Source: Blastobasis lacticolella (taxonomy: Eukaryota; Arthropoda; Insecta; Lepidoptera; Blastobasidae). Taken from it: DNA of 64,000 nucleotides. A model generated the notes under the pieces. It worked only from the letters and a program-made list of their open reading frames with translations, ran no database searches and was not told the DNA's origin. The position numbers were made by a program, and so were the translations under genes. How positions within the stretch are numbered: position 1 is the first letter of the stretch; the number at the start of each line of letters is the position of its first letter. Below are positions 55,427 to 64,000 of the stretch, in pieces. Location of the stretch: positions 5,642,001 through 5,706,000 of the forward strand of contig LR990067.1 in assembly GCA_905147135.1 (NCBI GenBank). The letters are read 5' to 3'.

Positions 55427-55670
55427 CATTAGAATAAAATAGCACTAACCTCTTACACTCGTGGGTGTCGTACAAGGCGACTAATGTTTTCGAGGCAAAA
55501 TATCCGGAGTCTCCGTAGGCTGGAAAATGGGCAACAGCGTTTTCCATATCTCTATTTATAATACTGCGATCTCAAACCCGCCTGCCAAGCATGCAGATTG
55601 TGGCGATAACTTCCCCACTCATGGGAGAGACCCTAAGTCTTGCAGTGGACTCTAATGGGCTGTGATGATG
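55427..55670 (+). mobile_element. SINE family B, 5'-truncated, 9-bp target duplication
   Basis: Bounded by atctaaagg at 55418-55426 and 55671-55679. Confidence 0.85.
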
Positions 55671-55900
55671 ATCTAAAGGTGATAAGCTTGTGTCCTTCCA
55701 TATTTAACATACACATTACGCTCACGCCCATATCCCATAGACCACGGGAATAAACTACGGGCCTTGTTACAGGCCCTATGTGGTTTACGAATCTGCGACA
55801 TCTACATATAAATTAGTTATTTTTCTTGATACGCTACAAAAGCGTTATAATATGTTTGTGATACGGTATTATGATATGACTACCTCTGCTTCTAAAAATG

Positions 55901-56160
55901 ATCATCATTACCAGCCCATAACAGTCCACTGCATGTCCAGGGCCTCTCCCAGGAAAGGGGAGGTCATCGCCATAATCTCCTCGCTTGGCAGGCGGGTTGG
56001 AGATCGCAGTGTTCTAAATATAACAAAGGAAAACGCTTGTAGCCATTTTCCAGTCTACGGAGACTAGATCTTTTGAATCGAAAACATTAGTCGCCTTGTC
56101 CGACACCCACACGTGTAAGGGGTTGGTGCTATTCTACTCGGCCGGACACCACACGGCCGT
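55901..56160 (-). mobile_element. SINE family B, reverse copy
   Basis: Runs from atcatcattaccagcccata to cggccggacaccacacggcc; complete in length. Lies about 230 bp from the plus-strand copy at 55427, forming an inverted pair. Confidence 0.85.
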
Positions 56161-56454
56161 CACCACACAACTAAAACAATAGACATGCGAAAAGCAATTT
56201 AACTCAGTTTCAAAAATGACTACGAAATTTTATTACACTACGCTTTATTAGTCATAAAAATGTGCAATTGACGCGCTTTGAGCCTAAGGCTGGGAGTGAT
56301 ATAAAAGTGAAAGTGTGACAATCTTACTTAGAACTTTATTATGACAGACGATCAGACAGCCGACGTGATGGAAACCGATAGTTGTTACGCTAAGCATCTA
56401 AGATTCGCACAAGGATGGGCCACCCAGAGGTGAATTATTATTTATGATATTACT

Positions 56455-56826
56455 CTGAAACATCCCACTGCTGGGAAAAGGCTTCAAATCTGCATCTGCA
56501 TCTCATCTGTCTACCTTTTATGGGGCTGCCGCGACGTCGTTTCCGTGCATGTCCAAACTGTAACGGAGCCTATAGCTCTTCCGATACGCGGCGGCAAACA
56601 TGACCTGCCCAGTTCCATTTTTCATCTTAAGTGCCTACATCAGCGATCTGCGATCAGCGTCGAGTTTCAAATTCTATCCATCAATCTAACTCTCCGCATG
56701 CTACGCTCCATAGCCAGTTGGCAAACCCCGAGTTTGGACTTTTGATCTTTAGTCAAAGACCAAGTCTGCGCCCCGTAGATGAGTATCGGGAGAATGCACA
56801 TGTCTATGAGCTTTATTCTATTCGTC
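56455..56826 (-). mobile_element. Degraded RTE LINE reverse-transcriptase fragment
   Basis: In reverse, reads ILIYGAQTWSLTKDQKSKLG ... QLAMERSM with stops, then a cccagcagtgggatgtttc tail. Confidence 0.75.
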
Positions 56827-57116
56827 CATGACCAGTCCTAAGTCATCATCATTAATCCCCATCATTATTCATTCAAATAAGACAAATACTTATTTTTTTT
56901 ATGGCCTTGAAACTACACCTGACTCCAATCCGAGTTTTCTATAGATAATCTGTCAAGATTAACTGTGGCATCGTAGCTGTTGAACGGATGGATCGATCTC
57001 TCGATGCGGTTATCATTATTTGAAAGGCAGTTTAATCGAGATAATTCTTAGCTTTGTTTCATTAAAATCAGTTCAGTATTTCAGAAAATATTAGAGTATT
57101 CGTAAACTTGGCCGGT

Positions 57117-57450
57117 GTTTTTTTTATGTCAAACGTTGCCTACCGTATGGAAAGTATCACCACTGCCTATACACATTAGCAACACCAAAAGTATTGCCGA
57201 TGCGTTGCCCACCTCTATAACACGTTGCTCTGGCAGCAAAAAGGCGAATGCTCCTCCACTGCCAAAGCCACGGTTATCCAAATCTCCACCCCATGGAGCA
57301 CTGGAAACCTTACTTACCGGCATGGCAGAAACACAATACTTTTTAAAAGAGTATTGTTTAGCTGCAGTATTCTGTATGGTGGAGGTACTTCCCCAGTCGG
57401 GCGGCTCCAATTCGAACGGGATACCCCGCTATGCCCTACCTCTCTTAAAC
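57117..57450 (-). mobile_element. LINE 3' region, reverse copy
   Basis: Reverse complement of most of 13735-14072, including aaacaatactcttttaaa-type and gttgccaccgc-type blocks. Open frames across it on both strands are not host genes. Confidence 0.8.
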
Positions 57451-57949
57451 CTACCTTACTTTTTCTGTCATTTAGGTTATATAAGGATGAATTACCTGTC
57501 AATAGCAAGTGATGCGATGACAGAACGTGGCCACATACACAGCACGGCCACTCAACGCAATCAAAGAAAGTACTTTAAAAGTAAGAACCCTCTAGAGACC
57601 TACCTACACGTATGAAGAAAGTAAAGTCCCCTGGCGACTACGGTACATGTATAGGTAATATTTGGTTGGGACAAGTTTCACTTGGGGAAAGTGCAAGCTG
57701 CATAGCTGTAAGCGGTCTGCATGAATATTTAGACGGTGGAACACCAAGCCTTTACAATAAGTAAGTACTAATCGCTCGTGTGTGGTAGAAACACCCGTAT
57801 TCACAAAGGTTAAACTCTTCAATGTACACAAAATGCATTACAGAGAATTCTAAAATAAACACTAGTTCACAAAGGTGCATTCTATCTCTCTGAGATATTT
57901 CTTCCAGTAGGTATTTGAAGTATAGAATAGCGCGGACATGAGTAGTAAA

Positions 57950-58055
57950 TAAAAACTTTTTATTTCACACATACATATGACAACATACAAGAATCAAGCG
58001 CACAAAGGCGGCCTTATCGCTTTAAGCGATCTCTTCCAGACAACCTTTAGTAGGT
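57950..58055 (-). mobile_element. LINE 3' tail (reverse)
   Basis: aaggcggccttatcgcttta then agcgatctcttccagaca; the partner of 11745-11850. The following 58060-58420 is plain AT-rich DNA. Confidence 0.6.
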
Positions 58056-58432
58056 AGTGCAAGAGCATATATAGGAGACAAAAATAAGGTTTAACGAATA
58101 TGTACTGTACTAGTATTTGGAAATATAAACATACATTAACTCTTAACCTAAACATAAGTACATAATACCTACTATATAAATAATAATTAATATTGAAAAT
58201 TATTATATTATCTATTAGTCTATTGTTAATTTTATAAGTGGTATTGTTGTATAGGTTATATTATTTTGTTTGGCTATAATGTATTGTTTATTGTTTTAAA
58301 ATTGTGTATGTTATATGTATTATATCTATGGGCCTCTGTAGCCTTATACAAATAAATAAATAAAAAATAAAATAAATAATAATACTATACCTACATACTT
58401 ATATAAAAAAATATCTATGTTGTCGAGAACTA

Positions 58433-58653
58433 GCAACAGACGCTCTGATTTGGCTGGAGGCGACCTACCGTCAGTTGTAGTCGATACTAATCCTGTACAA
58501 AATAAAGACGCTTTTGGAAATTGGAGCTGACCTTGGTTGGCCGTCCGACCACGCCCCTGCACCCAAAAGCGATTCTATTTTATACTGCGTAAGGATTAGT
58601 ATCAACTGCAACTGACGGTTAGTCGGCTCCAGCCAAAACGGAACATCTGTTAC
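58433..58653. mobile_element. Inverted-repeat element, copy 2
   Basis: gcaacagacgctctgatttg to aacggaacatctgttac, with gtcagttgtagtcgatact arms. Confidence 0.82.
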
Positions 58654-58689
58654 TTGTTTAAGAATTCTCAGAACAATACTGCTCTTTGA

Positions 58690-58930
58690 CTCTCTTCCTA
58701 AAGACGAAAATGGAAGGACTGTCTTGTATAACCTTCGGTAACTTGTTCCATAACAAAGGCCGGCCCATGAAGCGATGGCTTGACGTAGTCAAGAACGATA
58801 TGCGTGACAATAAGCTCACCACTAGGGATGCCGACCGAGCGAGGTGGGCCAAGAATAGCAGGAAGGCGGACCCTGGGCCCTCGCGTGCTGCGCGGGGGCA
58901 CAACCGGGACATAACGCCAAGATGATGATA
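58690..58930 (+). mobile_element. RTE LINE 3' end whose tail matches SINE family A
   Basis: Frame reads GRPMKRWLDVVKNDMRDNKL ... DADRARWAKNSRKADPGPS. The following gcacaaccgggacataacgc caagatgatgat tail is nearly the same as the 3' end of SINE A copies (for example 34929-34990). Confidence 0.85.
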
Positions 58931-59181
58931 ATGGTGAACTTGTTCCATAACTGATACTGAAGACACATACATACGTACATGAAGAAGACTTTGGTGTTGC
59001 TACCAGGATAGTCCAGTGATCTTGTCAAGTAAGAGTTTTTTGATAGAAGAATTAATATCGAGATTGAAGATAAAAATGGAATGTAACACGTAACAATGTA
59101 ATGGAACACGTAATACTTGTGTAAGAAAATTGCGTCACTATGCGGTCTCACAGTTATCGTTTACAAAATAAAATGCACTAC

Positions 59182-59305
59182 TATTTGTTTCAAACTAAAC
59201 TCGCGTTCTTTACACATATTATTATATTAGACGGGACTTGGACGCGACGTAAATCATAAAGGTACGTCGCGTCCAAGTCCCGTCTAATATAATAAAATGC
59301 ACTAC
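59182..59305. repeat. Perfect 32-bp hairpin next to a direct repeat
   Basis: Arms 59220-59251 and 59263-59294 are exact complements around an 11-nt loop (aatcataaagg). aataaaatgcactac occurs at 59167-59181 and again at 59291-59305, like a target duplication of an insertion of about 110 bp. Confidence 0.9.
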
Positions 59306-59351
59306 GTTCAATGGCTCTATCGTTCTAAGAAACCTTCCGGAAGAATACATA

Positions 59352-59643
59352 ATCATATTGGTGTTAATGTCCCGGTTGTGCTCTTCCAAACGAGGGCCTG
59401 GGGTCCTTCACCATGATCCAGGATATAGGAGATCAGATAATTACAGAGGAGCGACTGCCATCTGACCAGGGGAAGCTGACCAAATTGGTCATGTTTACAC
59501 AATCAGTCGCTTAAATGTGCTGGTTTTATCACAATGTTTTGCCTCACATAACTCAGACAAGAGTCATTGGTACCCGGTATATTGGTGATTCGACCCTCTC
59601 GCTTACGAGTCGGACACCTTAACCACTCCGCCACCAACGCTCC
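59352..59643 (-). mobile_element. SINE family A
   Basis: Tail (gttaatgtcccggttgtgctc) to head (gcttacgagtcggacacc) in reverse, with internal losses. Confidence 0.8.
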
Positions 59644-59992
59644 AATCTTGGTAAGACAGAAAATATAATATTTCTGTGATCTGTGTTTTCTGCTCTATTC
59701 CCCACAACTTTGCACTGTTATATAATATTTATAATATGTGCGGTTTTCAACAAATTACATTCCATTACATGCTACAACGCAGTAAGCCACCGCAACGTAA
59801 ATGTAACACATAACTACCAACCAACAATTTACCTCGATGTAATATCAAAACATGGCAATTTGACATTTTCACCCACCATACACTTTCTCTGCTAAATAAC
59901 TGTATGAGAACGTAATTTGGGTTGCGTGATATCATTTTGGGCGTGAGCTCATAGGGCCCATAGGTATAGGCGGTATGATATTATGGAAGTAT

Positions 59993-60249
59993 GTAGAGCT
60001 CGTCTAGTCTAAGATGACGCGCCCCACTACTTTGTTAGTTGATTTCGATGTGTGAGTGCAAATATTAATAACGACACTTCATCTGTGTGGGAGCCAATGA
60101 ACGACGCGTGCTCCGACGTTTGAATCTTACCGGCAACTGAATGACCAATTACAACGGCATTTGTATATGTATTGCGTCCATATTTTAAACTTGCTTGTGT
60201 GCGTTAATGCGATAGTGGGGCGCGTCATTTTAAATTAGACGAGGTCTAC
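59993..60249 (+). mobile_element. 257-bp inverted-repeat element, copy 3
   Basis: Same length and same terminal repeats as 14497-14753. In all three, the inner GAGCTC ends are bordered by TA, compatible with TA-target transposition. Confidence 0.9.
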
Positions 60250-60398
60250 CACTATTCTAACACCTTAGACTCACGTTTTGGATTACCAACCCTACTACAT
60301 AATATTAGTATCCTACTGATTAAGTCCGCCTACTATTATTTTAAAATTAAATTTTTATTTTATTTTAATGTAGATTAAAGTCAAAGTCAAATAATCCT

Positions 60399-60505
60399 TA
60401 GAGGCAGGCAACGCATTGGTGTTGCTGATATCCATAGGCGGCGGTGACCGCTTTCCATCAGGTGGCCCGCTTGCCTGTTTATCTGCCGTATTACATAAAT
60501 AAAAA
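60399..60505 (+). mobile_element. LINE tail scrap
   Basis: gcaacgcattggtgttgctg, gcggtgaccgctttccatca and tgtttatctgccgtattac, the common family end. Confidence 0.7.
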
Positions 60506-62129
60506 GAAAATTTAATTTCAGGCGAAACTACTTTATAATTATTAGCAAAGTCACTGATCAGTGTCAGTTACCGTAAAACGGAATGCGTCCAGAATTTTAA
60601 TTTTACGACTTAAATTCAGATATAACTCAATTACTGAAGATCGATTTTATACTAAATCTTGTAGCTGATAATTATAAAGTAATCATCTACAGCAATGACT
60701 GCATTGAGTCCGATGGTAACTCCAGTGAATCAAGTTTTCTAATATTCTTAAAGATTTTACAAGTATTACAGCTAACCCACATCTTCTGTGATGAACAGAA
60801 AAATGTAAAGATGAGCGTAAAAGAGCCAGTACGTCTCTTATAGCTGAGTTAATGGTGCTTTAAAATTAAGAATTCGATTTTAGGTACTAATAATTATAAA
60901 GCGTACTTCCAAATTACTCGTCGCCTATTTTATTAAAAATACTACTTTTATATTTTTAATTACTTTTAGTACCTATCTATCTACCATACTTTATGGCTAC
61001 TGAACCCAAACATACTATATTTGGTCTCAAAAAAGTTGACAACCCTACTTCTCTTGTCGTACAAGACGACCTGTGAACAAGAAGATGTTTTTGTTTTTCA
61101 AAAATATTGCTATAAATTGTACCTAAATGGTATGGCATCATAATCACAACAGCAACCAGCTCCAATATCAGATTACCTCAGTCTGTAATGACATCCAGAG
61201 CACTGCGGCTGGTCAAATATCACTTTTACTTCGACCATTATCGGTAGAAAGCAACTTTCCCAACTTGCGGATTTGATATGCCAACGCTAAAGTTTGTTGC
61301 GAATTTGGTGAGACTTTTTGCGGTCGAATAGGTACCTAGTGAAATGAGAGGAGTGGCTTGTGTTGATTTTGTGTTTTGACGGCGGATTGGGAGCGGTGGA
61401 ATACAGTTGGCGTGTAATGCACGCGTTTGCAAGAATGTCGCAGTGGCAGTGTACTTGCGAGATAACCAAAGTTTGATTATATCTGTACATAGCATAAAAC
61501 AAAGTCGCTTCGAGTCGTCTGTTCCTATGAATCTTTGTATGTATAATCTGTCCAGACTTACTTGTCCTATTTGTTTAAGGAAATTATGTATTTAAATGGA
61601 TAATGATAAATTCACATTCTATGTGTTTCTTGTATATTTCTTGACATCTATACACAATAAACGTAGCGTGATTGATACGGCAAGTCGTGATTTTGGGCAC
61701 TGTTTGTTCACCAAATAAGACAAGTCAAACAGATCATATCTATGTGCGCTTAGATCTTTTGAAAGACACAACGGATTTTAATGCGGATTTCAACAATATA
61801 TAGTAAAGAAAGTAGGGGTAAAGAAGGTGTATGCGAACGAATCCGCTAGTTTTCAATATTATGCTAGCAAAGCCAATTTTTGTGGGCGTGATCCAGAAAC
61901 GAATATCTATGCATGTGTTTTTTTCAGATTTTCGCTAAAATAAATCCTTACACGTGATTTAAGATTTCCAAAAATTTATTAAATCTCATTTAACTTTTAA
62001 ATAATCTGTTTTTAACGAAAATCTGACAAACCATAAGCATTGATTATAGTTTCTAGGTCATGTATACAAAATTTCATTGGCTTGAATAGCTTAATATTGA
62101 AAATATAATCACACTACTTTTAATGGGGC
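60506..62129. other. No recognised gene
   Basis: AT-rich. The minus-strand open frames at 61238-61502 overlap each other in two frames and show no domain or splice support. 61765-61795 resembles the ttttaatgcggatttcaaca piece of a common repeat tail. Confidence 0.5.
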
Positions 62130-62300
62130 GCGCTCGGGGGAAACAAGCCTTGAGCAACGCACGCAGAGTCTGGGAAATGGATGGGTGACCGTTTCGTACT
62201 TTGAGGCTAGTCGAACGTTCAGCACCGCAACGAGCTCGCCACTCGTTAGGTGTGACTCCTAAAACCGCTGGCGAAGCGAGGCTGGTCGATGTCTCTAGCT
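62130..62300 (+). mobile_element. 5S-rRNA-like SINE piece
   Basis: Contains gagcaacgcacgcagagtct then aaatggatgggtgaccg, resembling the second half of arthropod 5S rRNA (GGATGGGTGACCG). Reverse relatives are at 43513-43635 and 39425-39580. Confidence 0.55.
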
Positions 62301-62409
62301 GGGGAACCGGAGACTTGTTGAACAGTCTTCGGAGCCCATTGGCATCGTAAGTTGCTGCGTAGCATTAAAAATAGCTAACCTGAGCAAAGTATTGTCCCTG
62401 CAGGTCAGA

Positions 62410-62530
62410 GGTGTCGGCGCTTCAGAGGCGGTCAATGCAATACCCCTGGTGTTACCAATGTTCATAGGCAGCGGTGACCACTTTCTACCCGGTGGCCCGC
62501 TTGCCAGTTTGTCTGCCGTATGACATAAAG
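62410..62530 (+). mobile_element. LINE tail scrap
   Basis: cccctggtgttaccaatgtt, ggcagcggtgaccacttt and tgtctgccgtatgacataa, the same family end. Confidence 0.7.
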
Positions 62531-62593
62531 AAGGGGTTGGTACACTCTTTTTGAGACGGCAACCTCAATGTATTTTATCGCCTCGTATTAATT

Positions 62594-63025
62594 GACAACC
62601 TGAGTGGTTCAATGGTCAACATGCCGGTCTGCCACGCAAGAGGTCCCGGGTTCGATTCCTGGCCGGGCAGAAATTGAAATGATGAATTTTAATTTCTGTT
62701 ACGGGTCTGGGTGTTCTATGTATAGTAGTATGTATTAAAAAAGAAAAGTAGTTAGGTAGTATATCAGTTATCTAGCACCCATAGTACAAGCTTTGCTTAG
62801 TTTGGGGCTGGATGGTGCTGTGTGAATTTGTCCACAAATATTTATTATTTATTTATTTTATTAATGAATTTTAATTTCTGATATAGGTCTGGGTGTTATA
62901 TGTATATTATGTATGATTTAAAGAAAATTAAGTAAGTAGTTCATCACAGTTTTCTGGCATCTATAACACAAGCTTTGCTAACTTTGACGATAGATGGCGC
63001 TGCTTGAATTGTCCAAGCATATTAA
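62594..63025 (+). mobile_element. tRNA-Gly-headed SINE (family G) plus a second tail copy
   Basis: 62594-62860 has head, body (acccatagtacaagctttgc) and (ATTT)n tail. 62866-63025 repeats the body in diverged form without a head. The head is not a functional tRNA gene, since the 5' acceptor strand does not pair. Confidence 0.85.
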
Positions 63026-64000
63026 TTGTACGGCTGTAAGATTTTCACTATTGCTTAAACAGTTTCAAAGACAATGAAAGTGTTCGAGCGGTTCTCACGC
63101 AAAACCGGGGAGAGTGCCGACCGATTGACCGGGATCAAGAGTCAAACTGGCACTGGCTTTGGAACACAAAGCATCAATTTTACGCTTTTCACATTGTCAC
63201 TATTAATACTTATTTTATTAAATTAACACAAGAACACCAATCAATAGAGTCAATATAGTCGTTAATAAATGTAGGCAGATGGATTTCTAAAGATAATGTA
63301 AGGGTGGGGATATGTTGTTTAAGCGTTAGAGGGAGCGGGAGCGGGTTTGAAAGGCCGCTCATTCCCACCTTGAAGCTGCTGTTTAGCCAGAATCCACGGA
63401 CAGCGAAAAAGATGTAGAGTACCTACCTATTTCCAGGCGACACAGGTAATCGCACTCAGGTAAATGAACAGTTTCATCAACGTCTTGCAGCAAGCAGTTT
63501 TCGTAAAACTTGTTAACACTTTTAGAGGTTTCTGCCATATTTTCCACACCAGGAAAGCGGGTTGGAGATCACAGCGGTAAGAAAAACACAACAAAAAACA
63601 TTGCTATTCTATTGTCGGACTTTAACACCCGTATTCTTATATTAAAAACGTTACATACTATGCGTTCTCACAGTGCTCGGCTGCTGAATCAATTTCAATT
63701 TCGTTCATTTTATTTTATGTAGTGTCGATCTTCATTCAAGTATTGTCAGTCGGAACCCTTACCTAAATCGATTTTAATGAAACCCAAACTACTAAATATA
63801 TTATATTAATACCTACTACTCAACAAAACCAAGTACTTACTTAAATGAAACCGAACCAAGATTAAGCCATAGACTGACATACAGATGCACACGTCAATCC
63901 TCTTTTTGGGTTGGGGATAATTGCACAAACATGTTTGTAATGTATGTGTGTGCAATGGGCGTTAGTAAATGTATACACATACATTACATCCATGTGTATA
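63026..64000. other. No recognised gene at the window end
   Basis: A small SINE B-like piece (gcgggttggagatcacagcg) at 63543-63580 and a common AT-rich repeat at 63750-63915 (tcgattttaatgaaaccc). Otherwise nothing. Confidence 0.5.

Noticed and set aside
61238..61502. Minus-strand gene (85 and 71 codons in two frames)
   Set aside because: Overlapping frames with similar openness and no domain; no poly(A) or promoter support.
62594..62670. tRNA-Gly(GCC) gene
   Set aside because: T arm and anticodon are well kept, but a SINE body follows and a second copy exists at 20720-20798 in the same context.

Overview
The window is animal, almost certainly insect, genomic DNA, and the style points to a moth or butterfly (Lepidoptera). 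The DNA is AT-rich. The genes are split by GT-AG introns and their intervals are packed with short repeats: tRNA-headed SINEs, RTE-type and other 5'-truncated LINE tails, terminal-inverted-repeat elements and (GAT)n/(TTTC)n tails. No bacterial gene, CRISPR array, functional tRNA or rRNA gene was found. No host gene could be supported on the minus strand.

Two plus-strand coding units stand out, both extracellular proteins built from PAN/apple domains joined by Pro/Tyr/Gly-rich linkers. Unit A (two exons, 2330-2462 and 2877-5293, beginning upstream of the window) encodes one PAN domain followed by about 760 residues of Pro-Ser-Tyr-Gly-Asn-Lys type repeats. Its 3' end could not be placed. Unit B (18 exons, coding 19410-53815) was assembled by following splice phases. 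All junctions keep frame and the joined exons total 4176 nt, giving a 1391-residue protein. In order it has a signal peptide, a PAN domain, a Tyr/Gly/Asp/Arg-rich linker, three more PAN domains, a PDSGF-K/R-PGY repeat region, an eight-cysteine module, an acidic/proline stretch and a long charged, basic C-terminal tail. Each PAN domain is an exon pair with the same phases (1-2-1), so A and B look like products of repeated exon-pair duplication, and A could conceivably splice into B. An apical extracellular matrix, cuticle or sensory-cap role is inference from PAN and Tyr-rich composition.

Layout: 1-2329, repeats and AT-rich DNA; 2330-5293, unit A; 5294-18949, repeat-rich interval with no confident gene; 18950-18986, TATA box and TCAGT initiator of unit B; 19410-20834, signal-peptide exon present twice almost identically, plus a third leader remnant broken by a SINE; 24429-53815, remaining exons of unit B with introns full of mobile elements; 53943, poly(A) signal; 53949-64000, repeat-rich DNA without a confident gene.

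The mobile DNA is informative in itself. One SINE family shares its 3' tail with an RTE LINE fragment in the same window. Several insertions still show exact target duplications and one is nested inside another. A palindrome of about 1 kb, a 257-bp inverted-repeat element present three times at exactly the same length, and a 32-bp perfect hairpin are also present.
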